Source of the DNA: Rubricella aquisinus
GTDB taxonomy: Bacteria; Pseudomonadota; Alphaproteobacteria; Rhodobacterales; Rhodobacteraceae
Direction: 5' to 3'
Assembly: GCF_014199445.1 (NCBI RefSeq)
Contig: NZ_JACIJS010000006.1
Location: 1-64,000, forward strand
DNA: 64,000 bases
Numbering within the stretch: position 1 is the first letter of the stretch; the number at the start of each line of letters is the position of its first letter. The notes under the pieces were generated by a model, which was not told the DNA's origin, searched no databases, and saw only the letters and a list, made by a program, of their open reading frames with translations. Shown one piece after another: positions 1 to 9,476 of this stretch. The position numbers and the translations under genes were made by a program.

Positions 1-294
1 CACGAATGACCTGGTACTTCAGTACCTCGCGACGCACAGCCCAGATGCTACCGACGTCAGTCGGTAGTGGTTCACTTTCTTCAAATATACCCCGCGCGGC
101 GCGCACCCGCCCGCGTTAGCGGGCGGCCCGGCCCAACGGGAGGACGGAGCGTCAGCGACGGAACGACGGGCGGGAGGGGCCCCCTTTGCTTCGGGATCGC
201 GGGGCTAGCGTGAAACCGGAAAGATAGCTACACTCCTCCCGATGACCGCACAAAGAGGCGGCGCGAGCAGGTATAACAAGAGGCAGGACACTCC
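1..294. other. Gene-free left edge upstream of ftsW
   Basis: No gene can be supported here. In other members of the order murD commonly precedes ftsW, but nothing like its C-terminus is visible. Bases 2-67 are open in one + frame ending in TAG at 65-67, and the same stretch is open on the minus strand; about 22 codons is too short to judge. Two small hairpins lie at about 13-26 (arms GGTACT/AGTACC) and 48-67 (arms CTACCGAC/GTCGGTAG). A dispersed repeat fills about 71-172. The ftsW promoter is probably in 173-294, but I cannot place it with confidence. Confidence 0.5.
71..172 (-). repeat. Dispersed hairpin repeat, family 1, copy 1
   Basis: Read on the minus strand, this has a GC-rich lead-in ending GGGCCGGGC, a perfect 8-bp hairpin (119-126 with 107-114, loop 115-118), then GGGGTATATTTGAAGAAAG and TGAA ending at base 71. 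The same order of parts is found at 19905-20020 and 26036-26132. The hairpin sequence differs between copies while the flanks are kept, which suggests conserved structure. The function is unknown to me. The left boundary is approximate. Confidence 0.7.
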
Positions 295-1476
295 ATGACC
301 GATATGGTGCATGGGTCCGTTCATGTGGATCCTTATGAAAATGGGGAGCCGGGATTGGCCCGGTGGTGGCGCAGCGTGGATCGCTGGACCCTGGCGCTGG
401 TGCTGATCCTCTTTCTCATTGGCTTGTTGCTCGGGCAGGCGGCCTCCCCCCCATTGGCGGAGCGCAATGGCCTTGATCCGTTTCACTACGTTACGCGACA
501 GGCGTTTTTCGGTGTGCTTGGCCTGACGGTCATGCTTATCATCTCCCTTATGTCGCCCTCGGCGGTGCGCCGCTGTGCGATTGTGGCCTTCATCATTGTC
601 ACCATTGCGGTGATCCTGCTTCCGGTGCTCGGCACCAACTATGGCAAAGGGGCCACGCGCTGGTATTCGCTGGGCTTCATGTCGCTACAACCATCGGAGT
701 TCCTGAAACCGGCTTTCGTGATTTTTGCCGCATGGCTGATGTCCGCCAGTTTCACCCGAAATGGTCCGCCGGGGCGCAGTCTGTCTTTTCTTGTGCTGAT
801 GTTCCTTGTGGCCCTTTTGGCGATGCAGCCCGATATCGGGCAGGCAAGCCTTCTGTTTGCCAGCTGGGGCGTGATGGTGTTCGTCGCAGGCGCGCCTTGG
901 GCTGTGCTGATCGGCATTGTCGGGCTCGCTTGTGGCGGGCTTTATGCTGCCTATCTTTTGTTCCCCAACCATATCGCCCCGCGCATTGACCGGTTTTTGG
1001 AAGGCGAGGTGGGTGCCAACAGCCAGCTTGAATTTGCCACTACGGCGATCCGCGAAGGCGGCCTTTTCGGCGTGGGGCTGGGCGAAGGGTCCGTCAAATG
1101 GCGGCTGCCCGACGCCCATACCGATTACATCGTCGCCGTCGCGGCAGAGGAATACGGGCTCGTGATGGTGCTCGTCCTTCTGGCGCTGTTCCTGACCATC
1201 ACCCTGCGCGCAATCTGGCGGTTGCGGCTCGAAAAAGATCCCTTCATCCGCATTGCGGGCACCGGGCTTGCCATGCTGATCGCCGTGCAATCCTTCATCA
1301 ATATCGGTGTCTCCGCGCGGCTATTGCCGGAAAAGGGCATGACATTGCCCTTTGTCAGCTATGGCGGCTCCTCCCTTCTGGCGGCGGGCATCACGCTGGG
1401 CATGCTGTTGGCCTTCACCAGAACGCGGCGTCAGGATGATCTGGAAGACGCGCTTTACGCAGGGCATGTGGAATGA
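295..1476 (+). CDS. ftsW: FtsW, septal peptidoglycan polymerase (SEDS family)
   Basis: Inner-membrane glycosyltransferase that polymerises lipid II at the division septum with its partner class B PBP. The 393-residue protein has a cytoplasmic N-terminus of about 30 residues, then roughly ten hydrophobic segments. The SEDS signature [16 protein letters not shown] is at residues 345-360, and there is an Arg-rich cytoplasmic tail. The start ATG follows GAGGCAGGA. The stop overlaps the murG start (ATGA), so translation is probably coupled. Length and position at the head of a mur/fts run fit FtsW rather than RodA. Confidence 0.96.
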   Translation: MTDMVHGSVHVDPYENGEPGLARWWRSVDRWTLALVLILFLIGLLLGQAASPPLAERNGLDPFHYVTRQAFFGVLGLTVMLIISLMSPSAVRRCAIVAFIIVTIAVILLPVLGTNYGKGATRWYSLGFMSLQPSEFLKPAFVIFAAWLMSASFTRNGPPGRSLSFLVLMFLVALLAMQPDIGQASLLFASWGVMVFVAGAPWAVLIGIVGLACGGLYAAYLLFPNHIAPRIDRFLEGEVGANSQLEFATTAIREGGLFGVGLGEGSVKWRLPDAHTDYIVAVAAEEYGLVMVLVLLALFLTITLRAIWRLRLEKDPFIRIAGTGLAMLIAVQSFINIGVSARLLPEKGMTLPFVSYGGSSLLAAGITLGMLLAFTRTRRQDDLEDALYAGHVE

Positions 1477-2570
1477 GCGCGCCTCTTTTGGTGATCGCCG
1501 CCGGGGGCACGGGCGGGCATATGTTTCCCGCACAAGCACTGGCCGAGCAGATGCTCGCGCGCGGCTGGCGGGTGCACCTCTCCACGGATGATCGCGGCGC
1601 GCGCTATGCGGGTGGGTTCCCCGATGGGGTGGAGCGCAGGATCGTAGCCTCTGCCACTTTCGCGCGCGGAGGGGTTGGCGCGAAACTGCGCGTGCCCTTT
1701 GCCATATCGAAAGGGGTCTTGGCCGCGCGCGCGCAATTGCGCGCCGATCCGCCCGCCTGCGTTGCAGGCTTTGGCGGATATCCGACCATTCCGGCCATGG
1801 GGGCGGCAGTGCTGTTGGGCCTGCCGCGCCTGCTTCATGAACAGAACGGCGTGATGGGTAAGGTCAACCGCCTATTCGCCCGGCGCGTCGATCAGGTTGC
1901 CTGCTCCGTCTGGCCAACCGATATGCCCTCGGGGGCCAATGCCGTGCATGTGGGCAATCCGGTGCGGGATGTGATCCTTGAGCGGGCAGGGGCCCCTTAT
2001 ACCCTTTCACTCGATGGGGCGCTCGACCTTTTGGTGATTGGCGGATCACAGGGGGCGCAAATCCTGTCCGCCGTCGTGCCCGAGGCCATCGCGTCCTTGC
2101 CCGAGCCGCTCCGCCAACGCCTGCGCATTGCCCAACAGGCGCGTGCGGAGGATCAGGAGGCCGTCATCGCCCGATATGCCGATTTGGGCGTTTCGGCTGA
2201 TATCCGCCCCTTCTTTGAGGATATTCCTCAGCGGTTGGCGGGGGCTCATCTGGTGATTTCACGCTCCGGCGCGTCCTCGGTGGCCGATATCGCCACCATC
2301 GGGCGACCGTCGATCCTTATTCCCTATGCGCTTGCCCTTGGCGATCATCAAACGGCCAATGCGCGCCCGCTCGTGACCGCCGGCGCTGCGGAGATGATCC
2401 CGCAATCCGCGTTGACGGCAGAGGGGCTTTCGGCCCATATCGCCGCAATTGTGCAATCGCCAGCGCGCGCGGCAAAGATGGCGCAAGCCGCCCTGACCGT
2501 CGCCCGCCCGGATGCCGCAACCCGCCTTGCCGATCTGGTTGAGACCATAAGCCAAAGGAGCGCCCCGTGA
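1473..2570 (+). CDS. murG: MurG, UDP-GlcNAc:lipid I N-acetylglucosaminyltransferase
   Basis: Adds GlcNAc to lipid I to make lipid II on the inner face of the cytoplasmic membrane. The 365-residue protein is of normal family length. It has the N-terminal glycine loop GGTGGH at residues 11-16, the FGGYPT acceptor-domain motif near residue 95, and the second-domain GGSQGA motif near 190 that begins the UDP-GlcNAc-binding half. It overlaps ftsW by ATGA at its start and murC by GTGA at its end, so it is part of one translationally coupled run. Confidence 0.97.
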   Translation: MSAPLLVIAAGGTGGHMFPAQALAEQMLARGWRVHLSTDDRGARYAGGFPDGVERRIVASATFARGGVGAKLRVPFAISKGVLAARAQLRADPPACVAGFGGYPTIPAMGAAVLLGLPRLLHEQNGVMGKVNRLFARRVDQVACSVWPTDMPSGANAVHVGNPVRDVILERAGAPYTLSLDGALDLLVIGGSQGAQILSAVVPEAIASLPEPLRQRLRIAQQARAEDQEAVIARYADLGVSADIRPFFEDIPQRLAGAHLVISRSGASSVADIATIGRPSILIPYALALGDHQTANARPLVTAGAAEMIPQSALTAEGLSAHIAAIVQSPARAAKMAQAALTVARPDAATRLADLVETISQRSAP

Positions 2571-3970
2571 CCCCACGCCCCACCCGCCTGCCGCAAGATA
2601 TCGGACCCATCCATTTCGTCGGAATGGGAGGCATCGGCATGTCGGGGATTGCGGAGGTGATGCTCAACCATGGGTATCGGGTACAGGGTTCTGATCTGAA
2701 GGACAGCCCGATCCTTGAGCGGTTGCGCAGCCTTGGCGCGCGCACCTTCCTTGAACAACGGGCGGAGAATATCGCGGAGGCAGAGGTCGTCGTGATCTCC
2801 AGCGCGATCAAGAAGGGCAATGCCGAGCTTGACGCCGCGCGGGAGGCGGGCCTGCCCATCGTGCGCCGGGCAGAGATGCTGGCGGAGCTGATGCGCCTGA
2901 AATCCAACGTCGCCGTCGCGGGCACCCATGGGAAAACCACAACGACCTCTCTGGTCGCAGCCGTGCTCGATGGCGGCGGGGTCGATCCGACTGTGATCAA
3001 TGGCGGGATCATCCATGCCTATGGCTCCAACGCGCGGATGGGGCAGGGCGAATGGATGGTCGTCGAGGCCGATGAAAGCGACGGCACCTTCCTCAAACTG
3101 CCCGCAACCATCGGGATCATCACCAATATCGACCCCGAGCATATGGACCATTACGGCGATTTCGACACGCTGCGCGCCGCGTTCGACAGTTTCGTCTCCA
3201 ATATCCCGTTCTATGGCGCCGCCGTTTTGTGCATCGACCATCCCGAAGTGCAGGCGCTGGTGGGTCGTGTGACGGATAAGCGGATCATCACTTATGGGTT
3301 CAGCCTTCAGGCCGATGTCTGCGCGGTGAACCTGCGCTATGACGGCACGGTCGCCTGTTTTGACGTGATCGCGCGGGGCCGCATGGGAGAGCGGCGGCTT
3401 GAAGGGCTGCGCCTGCCCATGCCCGGCGATCACAACGTACAAAACGCGCTTGCCGCGATTGCCGTGGCGCTTGATCTGCGGATTGAGGATGAGGCGATCA
3501 TCCGCGCGCTCGCAGGGTTTGGCGGCGTCAACCGCCGCTTTACGCATGTGGGGGAAGTGAACGGCGTCACGATCATCGACGATTATGGCCATCACCCGGT
3601 GGAGATTGCCGCCGTGCTGAAAGCCGCGCGCCGTGCCGCCACGGGCCGCGTGATCGCCATCCACCAGCCCCACCGCTACACCCGGGTCGAGAGCCTGTTC
3701 GAGGAATACTGCACCTGCTTTAATGAGGCGGATGTGGTCGCCATCTCTGACATCTATGCCGCCGGGGAGGCTCCGATTGACGGGATCGACCGCGACACGC
3801 TCGTCGCCGGGATCAAAAAACACGGCCACCGGGACGCCCGCGCGCTTCCGGGGCAAGAGGCGATCCCCGCGTTGGTGCGCGACGTGACCGCGCCCGGCGA
3901 TATCGTCGTATTCCTTGGCGCGGGCACGATCACCCAATGGGCGCACGCGCTGCCGCGCAGCCTCGCCTGA
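2567..3970 (+). CDS. murC: MurC, UDP-N-acetylmuramate--L-alanine ligase
   Basis: Cytoplasmic ATP-dependent ligase adding the first amino acid of the stem peptide. The 467-residue protein has an N-terminal UDP-binding Rossmann motif (GMGGIGMSG, residues 19-27), the Mur-ligase ATP loop GTHGKTTT at 119-126, and a C-terminal ligase domain. The start is GTG, chosen because AAAGGAG lies six bases upstream and the GTGA overlaps the murG stop. A DUF2484 gene follows after four bases. Confidence 0.97.
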   Translation: MTPRPTRLPQDIGPIHFVGMGGIGMSGIAEVMLNHGYRVQGSDLKDSPILERLRSLGARTFLEQRAENIAEAEVVVISSAIKKGNAELDAAREAGLPIVRRAEMLAELMRLKSNVAVAGTHGKTTTTSLVAAVLDGGGVDPTVINGGIIHAYGSNARMGQGEWMVVEADESDGTFLKLPATIGIITNIDPEHMDHYGDFDTLRAAFDSFVSNIPFYGAAVLCIDHPEVQALVGRVTDKRIITYGFSLQADVCAVNLRYDGTVACFDVIARGRMGERRLEGLRLPMPGDHNVQNALAAIAVALDLRIEDEAIIRALAGFGGVNRRFTHVGEVNGVTIIDDYGHHPVEIAAVLKAARRAATGRVIAIHQPHRYTRVESLFEEYCTCFNEADVVAISDIYAAGEAPIDGIDRDTLVAGIKKHGHRDARALPGQEAIPALVRDVTAPGDIVVFLGAGTITQWAHALPRSLA

Positions 3971-3974
3971 GGAT

Positions 3975-4232
3975 ATGACGGCCATCCTCGTTTTCGCCGT
4001 CTGGGCGCTGATTGGCCAGATGATCGCGATTGCCAACAGCCGCTATCATTGGCAGGCGTTCTATGTCCTGAGTGCCACGCTGATCCCGATCCTGTGGCTG
4101 CTCTATCAGGCCCACAACTGGCCCGCCGTCGCCATCGCGCTGATCGCCGCTGCGAGCGTCTTTCGCTGGCCGCTGTGGTTTGCGGTGAGGTGGCTGGGGC
4201 GGCAGCTTGGCCTTTGGCAACGAAAGGAATAG
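3975..4232 (+). CDS. DUF2484 small membrane protein
   Basis: An 85-residue, very hydrophobic protein with three likely membrane segments (about residues 2-19, 24-45 and 48-65) and a basic C-terminus. It is of the DUF2484 type found between murC and murB in many Rhodobacterales; no function is established that I know of. The start ATG is preceded by GAGGA and lies four bases after the murC stop; murB begins nine bases after its end. Its constant place in the lipid II operon suggests an envelope or division role, which is inference. Confidence 0.85.
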   Translation: MTAILVFAVWALIGQMIAIANSRYHWQAFYVLSATLIPILWLLYQAHNWPAVAIALIAAASVFRWPLWFAVRWLGRQLGLWQRKE

Positions 4233-4241
4233 GTGTAGCGG

Positions 4242-5177
4242 ATGACCGATCTCCTCTCTCTCCTCCCCCCCGTGCGCGGCACGCTGACACCCGGGTTTGA
4301 CCTGTCCCGTCTGTCGTGGCTGCGTGTCGGTGGGCCAGCGGAGGTGTTGTTTCAGCCTGCTGATGCGGATGACCTCGCGGCGTTTCTGGCGGGCTGTCCG
4401 GCGGAAATCCCTGTGTTTCCCATCGGGGTCTGTTCCAACATGATCATCCGTTCCGGCGGGATTGCGGGGGTCGTGGTGCGGCTTGGTCGTGGATTTAACG
4501 GGATCGAGGTCAAGGGCGATCAGGTGATTGCGGGCGCGGCAGCACTCGATGCCTATGTGGCGCGCAAGGCCGCTGCGGCAGGCGTTGACCTTACCTTTCT
4601 GCGCACCATCCCCGGCGCCATCGGCGGGGCGGTCAGGATGAACGCGGGCTGTTATGGCAGCTACATGGCCGATGTGGTCGAAGCGGTGCATGGTGTCACA
4701 CGGGACGGCGCGGCGCTGACCCTGACGGGGGCGGAATGCGGCTTTGCCTATCGGTCGAGCCGGTTGCCCGATGGCTTCATCATCACCCATACAAGTTTGC
4801 GTGGCCCAATGGGCGCACCGGAGGCGCTGGAGGCCCGCATGGCCGATCAACTCGCCAAGCGGGACGCGACCCAACCAATCAAAGACCGCTCCTGCGGCTC
4901 CACCTTCCGCAATCCGGCGGGGTATAGCTCCACCGGGCAGGCGGACGATCGCCATGACCTGAAAGCGTGGAAGGTGATCGACGATGCGGGCTGCCGGGGG
5001 CTGACACGGGGCGGCGCGCAAATGTCCCCGAAACACCCCAATTTTCTGGTCAATACCGGGGAGGCCACGCCCGAAGACCTTGAAGGATTGGGGGAGGACG
5101 TCCGCGCGCGGGTCCGGGCGCATTCCGGCATTGACCTGACATGGGAAATACTGAGGGTCGGCGTGCCAAAACCGTGA
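4242..5177 (+). CDS. murB: MurB, UDP-N-acetylenolpyruvoylglucosamine reductase
   Basis: FAD- and NADPH-dependent cytoplasmic enzyme completing UDP-MurNAc synthesis. The 311 residues are typical of type II MurB. The FAD-binding region includes [13 protein letters not shown] (61-73) and the [17 protein letters not shown] stretch (124-140). [11 protein letters not shown] supplies the catalytic serine that protonates the enol product. The family's usual terminal glutamate fits the [11 protein letters not shown] region, but I have not aligned it. It closes the first mur block; the next gene is on the other strand. Confidence 0.96.
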   Translation: MTDLLSLLPPVRGTLTPGFDLSRLSWLRVGGPAEVLFQPADADDLAAFLAGCPAEIPVFPIGVCSNMIIRSGGIAGVVVRLGRGFNGIEVKGDQVIAGAAALDAYVARKAAAAGVDLTFLRTIPGAIGGAVRMNAGCYGSYMADVVEAVHGVTRDGAALTLTGAECGFAYRSSRLPDGFIITHTSLRGPMGAPEALEARMADQLAKRDATQPIKDRSCGSTFRNPAGYSSTGQADDRHDLKAWKVIDDAGCRGLTRGGAQMSPKHPNFLVNTGEATPEDLEGLGEDVRARVRAHSGIDLTWEILRVGVPKP

Positions 5178-5193
5178 CAAGGGATATCGGCAT

Positions 5194-5736
5194 TCAAGGT
5201 TTGAGCATCAGATGTGTGATTTGAACAATCTGAGCTTTGGTGAAAAGACTCTGCTCTGGGAAAGGCATCATTAAGCGCCCAATAGCCGCCCAATAGAGGA
5301 GCCGCGCCCGCGTTGTCGCCAAATCGCTTGGTAGGCCGCATTTGATGAGCAACTCTTCGGTAACGTTTATCCGGTTGGCATCCACCTTCTCAACTTCGAT
5401 AGCCACCTTTGGGTGTTGCGTTGCCCATGAACGTACTGCGCGTTCCAATGCCTCACCGGATTGGAAGGTCACTTGCAAAAGGTGTTCTAAGGCTTCGCGC
5501 GGATCGGGTGTTGTTTGAGCCGTCGCGATGACCGGTCCGCTTGAGCGCTTGGACCAATGTGCAATGACAGCCGAGTGAAAGACCTCCAGACTTTCAAAAT
5601 GATGGTAAAAGCTGCCGCGCGTCACGTTCAGCTTTTTCGATAGAGGAAGCGCCTTAAGCGCGCCTGCGCCATGCCCTTTCAGCTCCTCCAAGGCGAGGTT
5701 GAGCCAATCATCTGTGTGTAACGGTTTTTCTTGCAT
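5194..5736 (-). CDS. TetR-family transcriptional regulator
   Basis: A 180-residue repressor-like protein. The N-terminal helix-turn-helix (about residues 19-46) ends in VTRGSFYHHFES, the classic TetR recognition helix region. The C-terminal ligand domain is not assignable. It is divergent from a VOC gene across an 82-bp spacer holding two CATACA-N4-TGTATG palindromes. No ribosome-binding site precedes the ATG; a TTGCGA/TATGTT pair would start transcription almost at the ATG, so the mRNA may be leaderless (weak inference). Local base composition is AT-richer than the mur genes on either side (28 of 60 G+C at 5221-5280 against 39 of 60 at 4621-4680). Confidence 0.88.
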   Translation of the reverse strand: MQEKPLHTDDWLNLALEELKGHGAGALKALPLSKKLNVTRGSFYHHFESLEVFHSAVIAHWSKRSSGPVIATAQTTPDPREALEHLLQVTFQSGEALERAVRSWATQHPKVAIEVEKVDANRINVTEELLIKCGLPSDLATTRARLLYWAAIGRLMMPFPEQSLFTKAQIVQITHLMLKP

Positions 5737-5744
5737 TTAGAAAA

Positions 5745-5760
5745 CATACACATATGTATG
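5745..5760. promoter_or_regulatory. TetR operator candidate 1
   Basis: CATACACATATGTATG is a palindrome with 6-bp arms CATACA/TGTATG and a 4-bp centre. It lies eight bases upstream of the tetR start codon. An identical-arm copy is 27 bp away centre to centre, as expected for two repressor dimers on one divergent promoter region. Confidence 0.7.
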
Positions 5761-5771
5761 GCATTCGCAAG

Positions 5772-5787
5772 CATACATAGGTGTATG
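5772..5787. promoter_or_regulatory. TetR operator candidate 2
   Basis: CATACATAGGTGTATG repeats the CATACA/TGTATG arms of the 5745-5760 site with a different 4-bp centre. It lies 31 bases before the VOC start codon, so occupancy could repress both divergent genes. Confidence 0.7.
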
Positions 5788-5818
5788 GCGATGAAGCTCA
5801 GACTGGGAGGACGACTGC

Positions 5819-6190
5819 ATGAAGCGCGCATTTACCAACATTCTAACCGATGATGTGGACGGAACCGCGTCTTTCTATGAAAGCCTTCTTGGTCTGAGAC
5901 GGTCTGGTGACTTTGGGTGGTTTGTGCTTCTTGCCCATCCAGACATGCCCGCGTTCGAGCTAGGCGTGTTGGACAATTCTCATGAAACGATCCCGTCAGG
6001 GCACGATGCGTTACCCGGCGGGACCATGCTTACATTTGTTGTGGATGCGGTTGAGGCAATCCACAAAACGGCCTCCGAATTGGGTGTTGAGATTGTTCAA
6101 GCACCAACGGATTTATCCTATGGTCAACGACGTGTTTTGTTGCGTGATCCTAACGGTACATTGGTTGATGTCAGCGCGCCGATCCGCTGA
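5819..6190 (+). CDS. VOC-superfamily (glyoxalase/bleomycin-resistance-like) protein
   Basis: A 123-residue, single-domain VOC protein. The start MKRAFTNILTDDVDGTASFYES is the usual first beta-strand and helix, and LLRDPNGTLVDVS near the end is the typical last strand. Its substrate is not predictable; such proteins act as lyases, dioxygenases or sequestering resistance proteins. A GGGAGGA site precedes the ATG. It is probably controlled by the divergent TetR regulator. Like that gene it is AT-richer than the surrounding dcw genes. Confidence 0.85.
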   Translation: MKRAFTNILTDDVDGTASFYESLLGLRRSGDFGWFVLLAHPDMPAFELGVLDNSHETIPSGHDALPGGTMLTFVVDAVEAIHKTASELGVEIVQAPTDLSYGQRRVLLRDPNGTLVDVSAPIR

Positions 6191-6338
6191 GCGGCGCAGG
6201 CTCAGGTGAACTTGACGGAGTATGGCAAGAAAGGGGCTGTTCCGGCGGGCGGGATGGCGCTACACTCACCACCAATTCGACCTGAAAACAGGCGAAGCAC
6301 GAGACCCCGAAAATGGGGCGTAGATTTGAGGCGGGCCC

Positions 6339-7268
6339 ATGTCGAGCAGGACTGGTCCCCGTATCGCGGTCATCATGGGTGGCCTTTCCGCTGAGCGGGA
6401 GGTGTCTCTTGTGTCAGGCAGAGATGTCGCAGCCGCGCTGCGGGAAGAGGGATTCGAGGTATTCGAGGTCGATGCTGGCCCCGATCTGTGCTCCGTTCTG
6501 ACGGATCTCACGCCCGATGCCGTGTTCAATGCGCTGCATGGGCGCTGGGGCGAGGATGGCTGCGTTCAGGGCCTTTTGGAATGGATGGGCATTCCCTACA
6601 CCCATTCGGGCGTGCGTGCCTCCGCTCAGGCGATGGACAAACGGGCCAGCAAGGCGATTTTCCGCGCCAATGGCCTGCCTGTGGTCCGCGATGTGCCCGT
6701 GACCAAGGCGGAAGCGATGGCGCGCCATCCGATGGAGCCGCCCTATGTCCTGAAGCCCGTGACGGAAGGATCGTCGGTCGGTGTGTATATCGTGCCGGAG
6801 GGTGCCAATGGCACTGCGCAGATCGCTCCGAGTACCCCGGATAAGCTGATGGCCGAAGCCTTCATCCCCGGTCGCGAATTGACGGTGACGGTGCTGGATA
6901 CCAGCGGCCAGCCGGTTGCCTTGGGCGTGACCGATATCGTGGTGAATGCGGGCTGGTATGATTTTGACGCCAAATATGTTGCGGGCGGCTCGACCCATAT
7001 CCTGCCTGCCGACCTACCGGAGGACATCACCCGCCTTTGCTTGTCCCATGCGGTCGCAGCGCATAAGGCGCTGGGCTGTCGTGGCATGAGCCGCACCGAT
7101 TTTCGCTGGGACGAAGCGCGCGGGACAGAGGGCTTGAACCTTCTTGAGACAAACACCCAACCCGGCATGACCCCGACGAGCCTTTCGCCGGAGCAAGCCG
7201 CCCATGTCGGGATCAGCTATGGTGCGTTGTGCCGAATGCTGGTGGAGGATGCCACATGCAACCGGTAA
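6339..7268 (+). CDS. ddl: D-alanine--D-alanine ligase
   Basis: ATP-grasp enzyme making the D-Ala-D-Ala dipeptide for peptidoglycan precursors. The 309 residues match the DdlB type. MGGLSAEREVSL (13-24) is the N-terminal binding loop, LHGRWGEDG (66-74) the substrate loop, and YVLKPVTEGSSVGVY (136-150) the ATP-grasp lysine and serine loop. ETNTQPGMTPTS near the C-terminus carries the metal and phosphate ligands. Its 3' end overlaps the ftsQ start by 13 bases. A GCTACACT sequence at about 6257-6264 resembles one upstream of ftsW, but I cannot confirm a promoter. Confidence 0.96.
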   Translation: MSSRTGPRIAVIMGGLSAEREVSLVSGRDVAAALREEGFEVFEVDAGPDLCSVLTDLTPDAVFNALHGRWGEDGCVQGLLEWMGIPYTHSGVRASAQAMDKRASKAIFRANGLPVVRDVPVTKAEAMARHPMEPPYVLKPVTEGSSVGVYIVPEGANGTAQIAPSTPDKLMAEAFIPGRELTVTVLDTSGQPVALGVTDIVVNAGWYDFDAKYVAGGSTHILPADLPEDITRLCLSHAVAAHKALGCRGMSRTDFRWDEARGTEGLNLLETNTQPGMTPTSLSPEQAAHVGISYGALCRMLVEDATCNR

Positions 7269-8128
7269 AGCCGCGCCGCGATCCCGCGCCCTCGCGCCTT
7301 GCCTATCGCATCTCCCGCTTGTGGATGCGCCGGGGCGTGCGGCGGGCCGTGACCGTTTGGCTGCCCGCGACTGTCGCGGTTTGTGCGGTGGCAGGCGTGG
7401 CGCTATACCCTTCCCATCGCGCGTTGATCGCGCAGACCTATACCGAGCTGCGGCAGGATGTGATCACCCATCCCCGCTTCATGGTGGACGACGTCACCGT
7501 CGCCGGGACCGCGGCGGATGTGGAGGCGCTGATCCGGGAAAAGATCGCGCCGGTGCTGCCGGCCTCTGCGTTGACGCTGGACCTTGCCGCGCTGCGCCTT
7601 CGGATCGAAGAAGTCCCGGCCGTGCGTAATGCCGCGCTGTCGATCAATGAGACCAACACCCTGACGATTGATATCCAGCAGCGCCGCCCGGCCGCCGTGT
7701 GGCGCCATGCGGGTGGGTTGGACCTGATTGACCGGCATGGCGTGGTCCTTGGCCCGCTGGACGCGCGCGCCGCGCGACCCGATTTGCCGCTTGTGATCGG
7801 GCAGGGTGCGGCGCCCAAGGTGAGCGAAGCACAAATCATTCTGGACGCGATCCGCCCAATCCTTGGCGACGTGCGGGGGATCGTCCGCATGGGCGAGCGG
7901 CGGTGGGACATCGTGCTCGCCGGAAATCGCCGCATCCTTTTGCCCGAGAGCCGCCCGGAACAGGCCGCGTTGCGTCTGATGGCGCTGAACCGCTCCACCG
8001 ACCTTTTGCAGCGGGACATCGCGCTGGTCGATCTGCGCGACGAGGCCCGCGCGATTGTGCGTCTTGGCCCTGACGCTGTGCCGCAAATGCGCCGCTTGCG
8101 GGCCATGACCCAAGAGGAGGATGCCTGA
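7256..8128 (+). CDS. ftsQ: FtsQ, divisome bitopic membrane protein
   Basis: Scaffold linking early and late divisome proteins. The 290-residue protein has a basic cytoplasmic N-terminus, one membrane segment (about residues 36-55), a periplasmic POTRA domain starting at FMVDDVTVAGT (about 72), then the FtsQ beta domain. The ATG at 7256 is chosen over one at 7229 because GGAGG lies seven bases upstream and the protein then starts with the expected basic tail. The gene begins inside ddl and ends at the ftsA start. Confidence 0.93.
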   Translation: MQPVKPRRDPAPSRLAYRISRLWMRRGVRRAVTVWLPATVAVCAVAGVALYPSHRALIAQTYTELRQDVITHPRFMVDDVTVAGTAADVEALIREKIAPVLPASALTLDLAALRLRIEEVPAVRNAALSINETNTLTIDIQQRRPAAVWRHAGGLDLIDRHGVVLGPLDARAARPDLPLVIGQGAAPKVSEAQIILDAIRPILGDVRGIVRMGERRWDIVLAGNRRILLPESRPEQAALRLMALNRSTDLLQRDIALVDLRDEARAIVRLGPDAVPQMRRLRAMTQEEDA

Positions 8129-8132
8129 GCCC

Positions 8133-9476
8133 ATGACCCGGATTGCCCTCTACAAATCCCAACGCGCGATGCGTGAACGCCGCGAAGCCGCCCTGCGGCG
8201 CGGCAATGTTGCCATCGTGGATGTTGGATCGAGCAAGATGACCTGTCTCGTGCTGGAGGTGGACGCGGCCAAACTGCGCGCGCCCCGTGCCGACGGGGTA
8301 GGGCGGCTTGACGGTCACGCGGCCTTGCGGGTTATTGGCGCGTCCACCACCCAATCGCGCGGCATCGACCTTGGCGAAGTGGTGTCGATGGAAGAGGTCG
8401 AGCGCGGTCTGCGGACCGTTGTGTCCGCCGCCCAGAAAATGGCCGAAACCCGTGTCGATCATGTCATCGCCTGTTTTTCCGGTGGGCGGCCCCGGTCCTA
8501 TGGCCTGTTGGGGGAGGCGGAGGTCGAGCATGGCGAAGTGTCGGCCTCAGACATTGGCGCGGCCCTCGGCAGTTGCGATGTGCCCGATTATGGCGAGGGG
8601 CGCGAAGTGCTCCATGCTTTGCCCGTGAACTTCACACTCGATAGCCGCACCGGCCTATCCGATCCGCGCGGGCTAACGGGCGCGAAACTGACCGTGGACA
8701 TGCACATGATGACGGTCGCGCGTGCACCCGTGCAAAACCTTCTGCAATGTATGCGTCGCTGCGATCTGGAACTGTCAGGGCTGGCCCATTCTGCCTACGC
8801 GGCGGGCCTGTCGAGCCTGACGGAAGAGGAATTGGACCTAGGCGCTGCCTGTATCGACATTGGCGGCGGGACGACCGGGATTTCAGTCTTTATCCGCAAG
8901 CAGTTGATCTATGCTGACAGCGTGCGGATGGGCGGGGCGCATGTCACACGCGATATTAGTCAGGGATTTGGCGTGTCGGCAGGTTTGGCCGAACGGCTCA
9001 AAACCGTGCATGGCGGGCTGGTGGCCACATCCATGGATGACCTTGAAATGCTATCCCTAGTCGCGAGCGATCCGCATACCGATCCCAGCCGCAACCGGAT
9101 CAGCCGGACGGAGCTTATCGGCATCATGCGTCCACGGGTTGAGGAAATCCTTGAGGCCGTGCGCGAACGGCTGGACGCGGCGAGCTTCTCCGATCTGCCG
9201 GGGCGGCGCATCGTGCTGACGGGCGGGTCGAGCCAGATCCCTGGGCTGGAGGATATCGCGCAGCATATCCTTGGCCGCCGGGTCCGCATCGGTCGCCCGC
9301 TCTATATCCCGGGTCTTCCACAGGCAAAAACCGCCCCGCAATTCGCGGCGGCGGTCGGTCTTGCGCTGCATCTCGTGAAACCGCAGGACGAATGCTGGGA
9401 TTTCGAGATGCCCGACGATCGTATCGGAGGACAACGGATCAGGCGCGCCTTGCGGTGGTTTAAGGAAAGTTGGTGA
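8133..9476 (+). CDS. ftsA: FtsA, actin-like divisome membrane anchor
   Basis: Peripheral membrane ATPase tethering FtsZ. Actin-fold phosphate loops are visible: VAIVDVGSSKMTCLVLE near the N-terminus and ACIDIGGGTTGISVF about residue 242; the adenosine loop LTGGSSQIPG follows near 360. The C-terminal RIRRALRWFKESW is a good amphipathic membrane-targeting helix. I prefer ATG 8133 (AGGAGG 12 bases upstream); ATG 8121 overlaps the ftsQ stop but abuts that site directly. The protein is then 447 residues, within the usual alphaproteobacterial range. Confidence 0.94.
   Translation: MTRIALYKSQRAMRERREAALRRGNVAIVDVGSSKMTCLVLEVDAAKLRAPRADGVGRLDGHAALRVIGASTTQSRGIDLGEVVSMEEVERGLRTVVSAAQKMAETRVDHVIACFSGGRPRSYGLLGEAEVEHGEVSASDIGAALGSCDVPDYGEGREVLHALPVNFTLDSRTGLSDPRGLTGAKLTVDMHMMTVARAPVQNLLQCMRRCDLELSGLAHSAYAAGLSSLTEEELDLGAACIDIGGGTTGISVFIRKQLIYADSVRMGGAHVTRDISQGFGVSAGLAERLKTVHGGLVATSMDDLEMLSLVASDPHTDPSRNRISRTELIGIMRPRVEEILEAVRERLDAASFSDLPGRRIVLTGGSSQIPGLEDIAQHILGRRVRIGRPLYIPGLPQAKTAPQFAAAVGLALHLVKPQDECWDFEMPDDRIGGQRIRRALRWFKESW

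Noticed and set aside
2348-4036. Long open frame of 562 codons antisense to murC
   Set aside because: It lies entirely opposite murG/murC, whose motifs are clear. Its composition (His, Arg, Asp, Gly rich) is what a high-GC codon bias gives in the opposite frame.
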